Part shown: positions 22,578 through 30,114 of the stretch, one piece after another
How positions within the stretch are numbered: the first letter of the stretch is position 1
Layout of the letters: every line of letters starts with the position of its first letter
Assembly (NCBI GenBank): GCA_017430675.1
Contig: JAFRMM010000048.1
Location: forward strand, 1 to 39,413
Reading direction: 5' to 3'
Source of the DNA: Prevotella sp.
GTDB lineage: Bacteria > Bacteroidota > Bacteroidia > Bacteroidales > Bacteroidaceae
Length of the DNA: 39,413 nt
Notes under the pieces: generated by a model
What the model was told of the DNA's origin: nothing
The model's database searches: none
Seen by the model: only the letters and a program-made list of their open reading frames with translations
Program-made: the position numbers and the translations under genes

Positions 22578-23702
22578 ATGAGAAAATCAATAAGTATAAT
22601 TGACAAGGACTATAAGCAATGGGTGAAAACCCTTGTCGTGCGCTACCGCCAGAGCCAAATCAAAGCGGCAGTGAAGGTGAATTCTGAGCAATTGATGTAT
22701 AACTTTATGCTTGGACGAGACATCGTAGAGATGCACGTTGAAGAAAGATGGGGCGAAAGTGTCATCAATCAACTCAGCATAGACCTGAAGAGGGAAATGC
22801 CCACAGCAGAGGGATTGTCAGCCACCAATTTGAGGTATTGCCGGCGTTTTTATCTCCTTTATTCTAAGTCATTTGTAATTTGCCCCCAAGTTGAGGGCAA
22901 ATTAAATGAAACGACGGACACTTCAATTTGCCCCCAAGCTGGGGGCGTAATACAGGCTTCAACTCAATCGCTGGAATTGTCTCCGATATTCAATGTGCCT
23001 TGGGGGCATCATAAATTGATAATGGACAAGGTAAAAGGCGACGTTAACAAAGCACTTTTCTATATCGGCCAGACATTGGAAAACGGATGGAGCCGTTCTC
23101 TACTTCTCAACTGGATAGACACTGGACTCTATGAGCGGCAGGGAAAAGCTATCACTAATTTTAAATCCATTCTTCCAGCGCCTGATAGCGATTTGACCCA
23201 AGAAATAACGAAAGATCCCTACAACTTTGCATTTGCTGGTATTACCAAACGCCACAATGAAGCAGAATTGAAATTGGCCCTGCTGAAGAATATTACAGAT
23301 TTTCTGGTAGAGTTGGGTACAGGCTTTGCGTATGTTGGCAGGGAATACAGGTTACAGGTTGGACATACAGAGAATTTCATAGATTTGCTGTTTTATAACC
23401 TGCGTCTTCGTTGTTATGTGGTGATTGAAGTGAAGATAGGAAAGTTCACTCCTGCAGATATTGGACAAATTGGAAGTTATATCGTAGCCGTAAATCACCA
23501 ACTACGTGAAGAGGGAAAGGATAATCCGACAATTGGCCTTCTCATTTGTCGTAGCAAGGATAACACACAGGCCCAATACGCACTTGAATCGACCAGTCAG
23601 CCTATAGGAATATCTGAATATGAACTTGAAAAGTTCTACCCAGAGAAGGTGGAAGGTGTTATCCCTACAATTGAAGAAATAGAAACAAAACTAAAAGAAT
23701 AA
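22578..23702 (+). CDS. DUF1016/YhcG family PD-(D/E)XK nuclease
   Basis: A 374-aa protein of the DUF1016 family (YhcG). The N-terminal helical domain contains YNFMLGRDIVE, RWGESVINQLS and GLSATNLRYCRRFYL. The conserved VPWGHH (140-145) begins the second half, and the C-terminal PD-(D/E)XK domain has GHTENFIDLLFY (D269) and VVIEVKIGKF (E284, K286), so the nuclease site looks intact. Members often lie beside type I RM genes. The variable linker contains a twofold ICPQ repeat whose DNA is partly self-complementary. Confidence 0.88.
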   Translation: MRKSISIIDKDYKQWVKTLVVRYRQSQIKAAVKVNSEQLMYNFMLGRDIVEMHVEERWGESVINQLSIDLKREMPTAEGLSATNLRYCRRFYLLYSKSFVICPQVEGKLNETTDTSICPQAGGVIQASTQSLELSPIFNVPWGHHKLIMDKVKGDVNKALFYIGQTLENGWSRSLLLNWIDTGLYERQGKAITNFKSILPAPDSDLTQEITKDPYNFAFAGITKRHNEAELKLALLKNITDFLVELGTGFAYVGREYRLQVGHTENFIDLLFYNLRLRCYVVIEVKIGKFTPADIGQIGSYIVAVNHQLREEGKDNPTIGLLICRSKDNTQAQYALESTSQPIGISEYELEKFYPEKVEGVIPTIEEIETKLKE

Positions 23703-23798
23703 TACAGAACTATTTATGCGATTCCCCAAAATCCAAACAGTGTCTGGACAATTGGTGTGGGGGACAGGCACGGTGTGATGCGAATAAAACAAGAATGT

Positions 23799-23882
23799 AT
23801 GACTCAGGATGAAAGATGGCAACGGCAATATGAGGAGATGATGACTTTCATGGAAACTAATCATCGACGGCCCTCCAAGCAT
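23799..23882 (+). repeat. Left copy of an 84-bp direct repeat (right copy 27945-28028)
   Basis: Two nearly identical 84-bp segments lie in the same orientation 4146 bp apart and flank the Bro-N-Fic, RhuM, rhodanese, VbhA-Fic and esterase-like genes. Homologous recombination between them could delete that segment. Confidence 0.8.
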
Positions 23883-23915
23883 AATTCAAATAACAGAGGG
23901 ACGGTACTTTTGTGA
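23799..23915 (+). pseudogene. Truncated duplicate of the small protein gene at 27945
   Basis: The first 84 bp (from ATG at 23799) match 27945-28028 with three differences (GAT/GAA, TTC/TTT, CGG/CGC). After the shared 28 codons, the sequence diverges and stops at 23913-23915, giving a 38-aa product against 76 aa in the intact copy. It is best read as a broken copy or recombination scar. Confidence 0.75.
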
Positions 23916-23930
23916 TTCAAGAAAAAAGAG

Positions 23931-23939
23931 TATCTTTGC
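23931..23939 (+). promoter_or_regulatory. -7 box of the Bro-N-Fic gene
   Basis: TATCTTTGC fits the Bacteroidota -7 consensus, with a TTTTG at 23908-23912 (18-bp spacing) as a possible -33 element. The leader before the ATG at 23964 would be about 18 nt. The -33 element lies in the end of the truncated repeat copy. Confidence 0.6.
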
Positions 23940-23963
23940 AAGCAAAATAGGACGAAAGAAGAT

Positions 23964-24839
23964 ATGAGCAAGATATCAATTCGTTTTTATAAAGACCATA
24001 AGGTGCGGGCCGTGTGGGATAATGAGAAATCTAAATGGTGGTTCTCTGTGCTTGACATTGTTGGTGCCATCAATGTACAAGATGACTATGAGAAGAACCG
24101 CAACTATTGGAAGTACCTGAAAGGAAAACTGAAGAAGGAAGGAAATGAAGTGGTTAGTGTCACTACCCAGTTGAAATTAACTGCTCCAGATGGTAAGAAA
24201 CGTCTGAGTGATGTACTCGACAATGATGGCGTAAATAAGTTAGCAAAGAACATTCACAATGCTAAAGCCATGGCCTTTCTCGATTGGTTTGTGTATAGCG
24301 AGAACTCCATCGATGGCCGAAGTAAGAAAAAAGCCTATACATTGATAGAAAACAATCTGGTAGATGATAAAGACATTGGCACGGTGAAATCCCTGCAGCA
24401 GATTCATTCCTACCTCTTCGGAGGACTTTACGACTTTGCTGGGCAGATTCGTACAAAGACAATTTGGAAAGATGGTACTTTGTTTTGTCGAGCAGAGTAT
24501 CTGATGAAGAACCTTACTATCATCGAGACGATGCCAGAGAATACTTTTGATGAGATTGCGAATAAATATGTGGAGATGAATGTAGCACATCCGTTTATGG
24601 AAGGGAACGGTCGTTCGACACGCATTTGGCTTGATTTGATTTTTAAGAAGCGATTGGGATTGTGTGTAGATTGGAGCAAAATCGACAAGAAGGAATATCT
24701 GGAGGCAATGCGCAGAAGTACGACAGATTCTGCGACAATCAAAGCATTGTTAAAGGGTGCCCTGACTGACCGTATTGCTGACCGCGAGATCTTCATGAAA
24801 GGTATCGATTACTCGTATTATTACGAACAGGAAGACTAA
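23964..24839 (+). CDS. Bro-N domain fused to a Fic domain (putative adenylyltransferase toxin)
   Basis: A 291-aa protein with an N-terminal Bro-N-like domain (about 5-110; YKDHKVRAVWDNEKSKWWFSVLDIV), known from phage and RhuM-type proteins. A Fic domain follows (about 130-260) with the intact motif HPFMEGNGR (209-217), including catalytic H209 and the nucleotide-binding GNGR. Fic enzymes usually transfer AMP from ATP to hydroxyl groups of target proteins. No separate antitoxin gene is next to it, and an inhibitory S/TxxxE(G/N) helix is not obvious in the chain. It has its own promoter at 23931. The Bro-N part may give DNA binding or autoregulation; the target is unknown. Confidence 0.85.
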   Translation: MSKISIRFYKDHKVRAVWDNEKSKWWFSVLDIVGAINVQDDYEKNRNYWKYLKGKLKKEGNEVVSVTTQLKLTAPDGKKRLSDVLDNDGVNKLAKNIHNAKAMAFLDWFVYSENSIDGRSKKKAYTLIENNLVDDKDIGTVKSLQQIHSYLFGGLYDFAGQIRTKTIWKDGTLFCRAEYLMKNLTIIETMPENTFDEIANKYVEMNVAHPFMEGNGRSTRIWLDLIFKKRLGLCVDWSKIDKKEYLEAMRRSTTDSATIKALLKGALTDRIADREIFMKGIDYSYYYEQED

Positions 24840-24922
24840 AGGTAACATGAGAACAGGTATGGTGTAACATTCTTTGTAGAACAAAGCGACCTTAGGATCG
24901 AGCGGCAAACAGAAATGATCGT

Positions 24923-25444
24923 ATGGAGCAAAATCAGATCGTAATATATCAAACAGAGGACGGACAAACACAGATAGATGTTCGTCTGGAGAACGACACT
25001 ATATGGCTAACCCAGGCTCAAATGGCAGAGCTATTTGAAAGGACCCCACAAAATATCACTATCCATATAGGTAATGCTTATAGAGAAGGTGAATTGGATA
25101 AAGAGTCAACCTGTAAGGAATACTTACAAGTTCAAACAGAAGGAAAAAGAAAGGTTAAGCGTAGTATAAAATACTATGATCTGGATGTCATCATTTCTGT
25201 TGGCTATCGAGTGAAAAGTAAACGTGGTACAGACTTCCGTATCTGGGCACGAAAGATATTAAAACAATACCTCGTCAAAGGTTATGCCATCAATGAGCGC
25301 ATACGTAAGGAGCAGATTGGAGAATTGCGTCAGTTGGTACAGGTGGTGGGGCGAACCATTCAGAATCAGGAACTGCCAGACACTACAGAGAGTCAGGACT
25401 TGCTGAACGTGGTGGTGAATCTGATTAATCAGAAGAACGAATAG
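24923..25444 (+). CDS. RhuM family protein, apparently shortened
   Basis: A 173-aa protein beginning like the RhuM family: IVIYQTEDGQTQIDVRLEND, then TIWLTQAQMAELFERTPQNI, and KRKVKRSIKYYDLDVIISVGYRVKS. Full-length relatives are about 330 aa, with a Fic/Doc-like C-terminal half. Here the chain passes from RQLVQVVGRTIQN almost directly to LLNVVVNLINQKNE, which looks like the extreme C-terminus of full-length members. The simplest reading is an in-frame internal deletion that removed the Fic-like domain. No frameshift is visible. Alternatively it is a natural short form. Function is unknown. Confidence 0.72.
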   Translation: MEQNQIVIYQTEDGQTQIDVRLENDTIWLTQAQMAELFERTPQNITIHIGNAYREGELDKESTCKEYLQVQTEGKRKVKRSIKYYDLDVIISVGYRVKSKRGTDFRIWARKILKQYLVKGYAINERIRKEQIGELRQLVQVVGRTIQNQELPDTTESQDLLNVVVNLINQKNE

Positions 25445-25521
25445 TGTCGTAGAGGGACGATTCTAGTGATCCATTTTAGAAGAGCAATAGAATAATAATG
25501 AAATAGAAACGTTATAAGATT

Positions 25522-25908
25522 ATGAAGAAGATTTTAACTTGTTTATTAGCATTGTTTGGGCTGACAACTGCCTGTGGCCAACGAAATTATGAGAACACTG
25601 ACGTAAAGGGATTCGTAGAGTTGATGAAGGACTCCAACGTCGTGGTGCTGGATGTGCGTACTGCCGATGAGTTCAAGGACGGGCATCTTGAAGGAGCCGT
25701 GAACATTGACCAGGCGCAAGGCGATTTCATACAAAAGGCAAAGGCCGTTCTTCCAAAGGAGAAGACCATTGCCATATATTGCAGAAGCGGTCGCCGTTCG
25801 GCCAGTGCCGCAGGACGACTGGCTGATGAAGGTTATAAATGCGTAAACCTGAAAGGTGGCATCATAGCCTGGAAAGAGGCTAATGAACCTGTGACAATAG
25901 GGCAATAG
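25522..25908 (+). CDS. Rhodanese-domain lipoprotein
   Basis: A 128-aa exported rhodanese-like protein. The leader MKKILTCLLALFGLTTAC ends in a lipobox (C18), so it is probably lipid-anchored in the envelope. The domain has VVLDVRTADEF, DGHLEGAVNI and the active-site loop CRSGRRS (C87), which would carry the persulfide in sulfurtransfer or polysulfide handling. It is not an obvious defence gene and may be a core gene enclosed in the island. Fic follows 9 bp after its stop on the same strand. Confidence 0.88.
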   Translation: MKKILTCLLALFGLTTACGQRNYENTDVKGFVELMKDSNVVVLDVRTADEFKDGHLEGAVNIDQAQGDFIQKAKAVLPKEKTIAIYCRSGRRSASAAGRLADEGYKCVNLKGGIIAWKEANEPVTIGQ

Positions 25909-25917
25909 AATTGTAAT

Positions 25918-27081
25918 ATGACGATGGACAACATAAAAGAGCAGTATATCAATTTCGACGAGTATATCCGTCAAGGGGAGTCGGCTCAGCGGGAACGGGC
26001 TGAAGCATGGCGCGTTGCCATCGGCTTGCAGGCTGTTGATGGGTTGAAAACATCAGAGTATCTGCAAGAGACTGCCCGTAGAAACATCGAAGGCGAGATT
26101 TCCATCGATGAAGCACGTGAGTTGGTGAAGCAATATTACGTCTCTAAGACCACACACGCTGACGATGATGCAGATAAAGAGGAAGCCGACAGAGTATCAA
26201 GCAATATATCCAAACTGCTCCAAACAGATGCCTTCACCTATAGTGTGGCAGGTTTGACTGCTATTCATAGAGCCATCTTCGATGGTGTATTCAAGCATGC
26301 TGGGCATTATCGCGACTATGACATTTCGAAGAAAGAGTGGGTGCTGCGTGGAGATTCTGTGCTTTATGGCCGCTGGCAAGACTTGCGTATGACGATAGAG
26401 TACGATCTGGAACAGGAACGCCAGTTTGATTATACGCCATTGAATAAAAATCAGATGGTGGAGCATCTTGCAAAGTTTGTATCAGGTTTGTGGCAGATTC
26501 ATCCCTTTAGAGAGGGGAATACTCGCACCACTGCTGTTTTCACTATAAAGTATCTGCACTCGCAGGGATTTGATGTGAACAATGATTTGTTTGAGCGCCA
26601 TTCATGGTACTTCCGTAATGCACTGGTTCGCGCCAACTACCGCAACCTGAAAAAAGGTATCAATTACGAACCACTATTCCTTGTACGCTTCTTCCGCAAT
26701 CTGCTTCTTGGCGAAAACAATACACTGAAGAACAGATATATGATGATAGATGGTCCTGAGGAGTGGAAAATGCCTGAAAGCGAGCAAGCCCCCCGCAAGT
26801 ACCCCACAAGTACCCCACAAGTACGGGACAAGTTGCATACGGATAATCTCAACATCATAAGACTTGTGCATGTAGTCGGTGAACATGAACTATCAGTAAA
26901 AGAAATCATGGAAGGTATTGGGTTGAAGGACAGGAAAAATGTTCTGAACCTTTACCTGAATCCTGCATTAGCAGAAGGCTATATACACTTACTTTACCCG
27001 CAATCGCCTCGCCACCCTCGCCAGAAATATCTCTTGACAGTCAAGGGATTGGCGTTATATAACGAATTAACAAGAACATGA
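25918..27081 (+). CDS. Fic family protein with VbhA-like antitoxin domain
   Basis: A 387-aa Fic protein with the antitoxin fused in front (VbhA-like plan). The N-terminus has WRVAIGLQAVDGLK and EGEISIDEARELVKQYY, resembling the VbhA antitoxin helix and its C-terminal GEIT-DEA segment. The Fic core has HPFREGNTR (195-203, H195). A C-terminal winged-helix-like domain (about 310-387) includes a Pro/Thr/Ser linker (PRKYPTSTPQV) coded by a short tandem repeat. The expected inhibitory Glu of the S/TxxxE(G/N) motif appears as D41 with no Ser/Thr four residues before it, so autoinhibition may be weak or different. The target is unknown. Confidence 0.85.
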   Translation: MTMDNIKEQYINFDEYIRQGESAQRERAEAWRVAIGLQAVDGLKTSEYLQETARRNIEGEISIDEARELVKQYYVSKTTHADDDADKEEADRVSSNISKLLQTDAFTYSVAGLTAIHRAIFDGVFKHAGHYRDYDISKKEWVLRGDSVLYGRWQDLRMTIEYDLEQERQFDYTPLNKNQMVEHLAKFVSGLWQIHPFREGNTRTTAVFTIKYLHSQGFDVNNDLFERHSWYFRNALVRANYRNLKKGINYEPLFLVRFFRNLLLGENNTLKNRYMMIDGPEEWKMPESEQAPRKYPTSTPQVRDKLHTDNLNIIRLVHVVGEHELSVKEIMEGIGLKDRKNVLNLYLNPALAEGYIHLLYPQSPRHPRQKYLLTVKGLALYNELTRT

Positions 27082-27084
27082 AAT

Positions 27085-27948
27085 ATGACGAAAGGAATCA
27101 TGAAAAAAGTCGTATTGTTATGTATGCTGTGGGTGCCAACGACACTATCGGCACAGACACAGTATTGGCTTCCAACGGGTGATGCCTCGATGGATGAGAA
27201 GGACAGACCTCTTATCGAGGTATATCTACCCAAGCAGGAGATAGCCAACGGATGTGCTGTCGTGTTGTGTCCGGGAGGGGCCATGAGGTGGCTGTCGTGG
27301 GAGAGTGATGTAATCAGGATGGCTGCGTTCCTGAACGAACATGGCATCGCCGCCATCGGACTGCGCTATCATCTGAATAAGGGTGGCGGGCAGATGCCAC
27401 AGGGCATGAAGATGCCGCCAATGGTGGATGTGACTCATCCCGAGCAGTTCCCCAAGGCTGATGCCAACCCGATGCACTTCGCTGATGGCGACTCCATCAT
27501 CCGTCTGGCTGCTGAGGATGCCAAGGCCGCCATCCGTATGGTGAGGGAGCATGCCGCTGAGTGGCATATCAGTAGCGACAAGATCGGCTATCTGGGATTC
27601 TCCGCTGGCGGTGGTGTGGCCATCGCCGCCACGATGTCCGCAGAAACCGAAGAACGCCCGGACTTTCTCTGTACCAACTTCGGCCCTTCGCTGATGCCCG
27701 TCAGCGTTCCTACCGATGCGCCTCCCTTGTTGATTATGACGCGTGTCGATCATCCGAACGTGGCAGCAGGTCTCGTCGCCCTGTTTATGGAATGGAAGAA
27801 GGCTGGCGCTAATGCTGAGTTGCACATGTATGGTGATGGAAAGGGGCCCTACGAACTGATGCCTGTAACTGGCGAGACAACGACTGAACAGTGGAGCAGT
27901 CAGATGATTCAATGGCTGAAGGCGAAAGGATTTATAAAGAATATATGA
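27085..27948 (+). CDS. Secreted alpha/beta hydrolase (esterase-like), possibly missing its catalytic His
   Basis: A 287-aa exported alpha/beta hydrolase resembling acetyl-xylan esterase/BD-FAE-type enzymes. A signal peptide precedes the hydrolase fold; the oxyanion region is LCPGGAMRW (61-69), the nucleophile lies in GFSAGG (171-176, S173), and the acid is probably D221 in TRVDHPN. Where relatives have GGHGFG carrying the catalytic His, this protein reads GDGKGPYEL (249-257), so the triad seems incomplete and activity is uncertain. An ATG at 27100 (MKKVVLLC) gives the cleaner signal peptide and is an alternative start. Its stop overlaps the next gene's start (ATGA at 27945-27948). Confidence 0.75.
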   Translation: MTKGIMKKVVLLCMLWVPTTLSAQTQYWLPTGDASMDEKDRPLIEVYLPKQEIANGCAVVLCPGGAMRWLSWESDVIRMAAFLNEHGIAAIGLRYHLNKGGGQMPQGMKMPPMVDVTHPEQFPKADANPMHFADGDSIIRLAAEDAKAAIRMVREHAAEWHISSDKIGYLGFSAGGGVAIAATMSAETEERPDFLCTNFGPSLMPVSVPTDAPPLLIMTRVDHPNVAAGLVALFMEWKKAGANAELHMYGDGKGPYELMPVTGETTTEQWSSQMIQWLKAKGFIKNI

Positions 27949-28028
27949 CTCAGGAAGAAAGATGGCAACGGCAATATGAGGAGATGATGACTTTTATGGA
28001 AACTAATCATCGACGCCCCTCCAAGCAT
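27945..28028 (+). repeat. Right copy of the 84-bp direct repeat (left copy 23799-23882)
   Basis: The intact copy of the duplicated segment, forming the 5' third of the HA-like gene. It marks the right end of a 4.1-kb segment that may be a recombination unit. Confidence 0.8.
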
Positions 28029-28175
28029 AGGCTTGAAGAGCATGATATGCTGAATTGGTTTAAGAGCACGAAGAAGCGTATAGCAAAGGGGGATTATCCA
28101 CAAGACCGACTTGAGAAGTTTGATATTCTCATGGAGGTTGCTAATAAATACCGTAGGAAGAATCAGTATGAGTAG
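27945..28175 (+). CDS. Small helicase-associated (HA)-like domain protein
   Basis: A 76-aa protein, basic and helical, with WQRQYEEMMTFMETNHRRPS, LNWFKSTKKRIAKG and LPQ-like DYPQDRLEKFDIL. This pattern resembles the helicase-associated domain (HA) repeats found in some DNA-binding and helicase proteins. The start overlaps the esterase-like gene's stop by ATGA, although the two proteins are unrelated. A truncated copy of its first 84 bp lies at 23799. Function is unknown; nucleic-acid binding is a guess from composition. Confidence 0.65.
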   Translation: MTQEERWQRQYEEMMTFMETNHRRPSKHRLEEHDMLNWFKSTKKRIAKGDYPQDRLEKFDILMEVANKYRRKNQYE

Positions 28176-28212
28176 AAATGATATTATAAAGGAAGTATAA
28201 GGTATAATAAGT

Positions 28213-29028
28213 ATGAAGAAACCCAAATGGCTTGAGAAAGAGCATCTCTATAGCATCATGTTCGAGTCGGAGCGCCCGGCTGGACGAATTTTTGACCTCA
28301 CTCTGATAGTCGCCATCTCGCTGAGCATCATCATCTCGTTCATCGAGACGATACCCTCGCTGGCCCATACCTTTAAACTGGTACTGGAGATACTGGAATA
28401 TCTGCTGACCTTCTTCTTTACGGTCGAGTACATTGCCCGTGTCTATTGCTCGCCCCGTAAGCGCGACTACGTGCTGAGTTTCTTCGGTGTCATCGACCTG
28501 TTATCGACATTGCCGCCTTATCTCTCCTATTTCCTGCCTCATGCGCGGTACATGATCCTGTTGCGCTCGTTCCGCTTCATCCGTATCTTCCGTATTTTCA
28601 AGTTGTTCAGTTTCATCAACGAGGGGTACATGCTGATGCGCTCGCTCCAGAAAAGTCTCACCAAGATTGCCGTCTATTTCATGTTTGTGCTGATACTGGA
28701 CATCTGCCTGGGTACGCTGATGTTTATGGTAGAAAACGGTCAGCCAGATACGCAATTCACCGATCTGGCCACGTCAGTCTATTGGGCCATCGTCACGATG
28801 ACCACCGTCGGCTATGGCGACATCACGCCCGTAACCGCTATAGGGCGTTTGCTTTCTGCATTCGTCATGCTGTTGGGCTATACCATCATTGCCGTACCCA
28901 CAGGTATTGTGACGGCAAACATTATTGACGAGACGAAGGAAAAACCGAAGGACGGGCACTGTCCACGTTGCGATGCCATGGTGCGCGATGATGACCGATA
29001 TTGCTCAAAGTGCGGAGAAAAGTTGTAG
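28213..29028 (+). CDS. Voltage-gated-type potassium channel with zinc-ribbon tail
   Basis: A 271-aa six-helix ion channel of the inner membrane. S1-S4 occupy about residues 25-135, and S4 is arginine-rich (RSFRFIRIFRIFK, 118-130), as in voltage sensors. The pore has the potassium selectivity filter TVGYGD (198-203) between two helices. After S6 a C-terminal zinc ribbon carries C250, C253, C264 and C267 (CPRC and CSKC). The zinc ribbon is not standard for KvAP-like channels and may sense metal or mediate assembly. Its core-like codon use places it outside the island. Confidence 0.9.
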   Translation: MKKPKWLEKEHLYSIMFESERPAGRIFDLTLIVAISLSIIISFIETIPSLAHTFKLVLEILEYLLTFFFTVEYIARVYCSPRKRDYVLSFFGVIDLLSTLPPYLSYFLPHARYMILLRSFRFIRIFRIFKLFSFINEGYMLMRSLQKSLTKIAVYFMFVLILDICLGTLMFMVENGQPDTQFTDLATSVYWAIVTMTTVGYGDITPVTAIGRLLSAFVMLLGYTIIAVPTGIVTANIIDETKEKPKDGHCPRCDAMVRDDDRYCSKCGEKL

Positions 29029-29051
29029 TGTCATCATAAATGAGGTATGGA

Positions 29052-29339
29052 ATGAAACGTATAGAAATAATATTGCCAGTTGCACTGATCCTGCTGTCGT
29101 GTGGGGATGGCAGGAAGGCATCATCAGAATCAAAGGGAGAGACTACTGAGTTCGAAGTCGTGGGGAAGAAGGAGAAACCATCTGAGGATACTGTCGATGA
29201 GCCCGTTTCCGTGTCCTCAATCCTGTCTGGCAAGGAATCAGTAGGTAAAGATGAAGGTGACGATGTCGTTTCTGGCCAGTTTGAAGATCCCCTGGGAGGT
29301 GATGAGAGTTATCTGGAAGGTGATGGATATGATTATTAG
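29052..29339 (+). CDS. Small acidic lipoprotein
   Basis: A 95-aa exported protein with a leader ending in a lipobox (ILLSC) and then an acidic, Gly/Ser/Asp/Glu-rich chain without recognised domains. The ATG at 29052 (MKRIEII) was chosen; an in-frame ATG at 29040 adds four residues. It lies between the channel gene and truA on the same strand, with 6 bp to truA. Its composition is like that of the lipoprotein at 2188, but no clear homology can be claimed. Function is unknown. Confidence 0.7.
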   Translation: MKRIEIILPVALILLSCGDGRKASSESKGETTEFEVVGKKEKPSEDTVDEPVSVSSILSGKESVGKDEGDDVVSGQFEDPLGGDESYLEGDGYDY

Positions 29340-29345
29340 TAGGAT

Positions 29346-30110
29346 ATGAAACAAGGTGATCAACAGCGGTATTTCATTACGCTCAGTTATGACGGCACGC
29401 GCTATCACGGCTGGCAGATTCAGCCCAACGGCGAGTCTGTGCAGGAACGGCTGCAGGGCGCGCTCTCGACACTGCTCAGAGAGGAAATCAGCGTGACGGG
29501 TGCAGGCAGGACGGATGCGGGCGTGCATGCCAGGATGATGGTGGCCCATTTCGATACGGCAGCGAGGTTTGAGGCCGAAGACGGCATCAACGGCCCACAA
29601 CTGGCCTATAAACTGAACAAACTGCTGCCCTACGATATTGCCGTGCAGAAGGTGGAACAGGTGAGCGGAGAGATGCATGCCCGCTTCTCGGCTACCACGC
29701 GCACGTACCATTATTATATACATACGGTGAAAGATCCGTTCCGCAGGGCCTATTCCTGTGAACTGCACTATCCGCTGGACTTCGACAAGATGAACGAGGC
29801 AGCGAAGGTGCTGATGACGTATGAGGATTTTGGTGCCTTCTGCAAGAGTGGGGCTGACGTGAAGACGACACTCTGCGAGGTGATGGAGGCGCAATGGGTG
29901 CAGACCTCGCCTGAGAGTTGGTATTTCGAGATCACGGCCAACCGTTTCCTGAGGAATATGGTACGTGCTGTCGTGGGTACCTTGATAGATGTGGGGCGTG
30001 GACGACTGACGATAGATGGGTTCCGTCAGGTGATAGAAGGGAAACAGCGCACGGAGGCGGGTGAGAGCATGCCTGGCAACGCACTTTTCCTCGAAGATAT
30101 CAAATATTAA
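29346..30110 (+). CDS. truA: tRNA pseudouridine synthase A
   Basis: A 254-aa TruA enzyme that isomerises uridines 38-40 in the tRNA anticodon arm to pseudouridine. The N-terminal LSYDGTRYHGWQ and the catalytic GRTDAGVHA (D57) are diagnostic, and the C-terminal FLRNMVRAVVGTLIDVG and family fold are complete. It follows the lipoprotein gene by 6 bp and precedes an EamA-like transporter gene by 4 bp, so the three may be one transcript. Confidence 0.95.
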   Translation: MKQGDQQRYFITLSYDGTRYHGWQIQPNGESVQERLQGALSTLLREEISVTGAGRTDAGVHARMMVAHFDTAARFEAEDGINGPQLAYKLNKLLPYDIAVQKVEQVSGEMHARFSATTRTYHYYIHTVKDPFRRAYSCELHYPLDFDKMNEAAKVLMTYEDFGAFCKSGADVKTTLCEVMEAQWVQTSPESWYFEITANRFLRNMVRAVVGTLIDVGRGRLTIDGFRQVIEGKQRTEAGESMPGNALFLEDIKY

Positions 30111-30114
30111 GACC

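Larger units (their letters stand above)
16163..28175. other. Accessory island of restriction, toxin and Fic genes
   Basis: Between the core genes brkB and the K+ channel lies about 12 kb rich in defence and toxin-type genes: DUF3791/DUF3990, a nuclease-like gene, an RM system, DUF1016, Bro-N-Fic, RhuM and VbhA-Fic. The RM segment (18673-22346) is visibly AT-rich compared with the GC-rich flanks. No integrase, transposase or tRNA attachment site is seen. The right border is uncertain, because the rhodanese and esterase-like genes have core-like codon use. Confidence 0.6.

Noticed and set aside
24840..24922. A gene in the gap between Bro-N-Fic and RhuM
   Set aside because: Only very short frames occur; a lone GGTGTAAC at 24861 is noted but a single copy does not extend the array.
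30061..30114. Extended N-terminus of the EamA-like transporter from an ATG at 30061
   Set aside because: The extra residues overlap truA and are hydrophilic, without conservation; the ATG at 30115 follows truA by 4 bp and starts a membrane helix.
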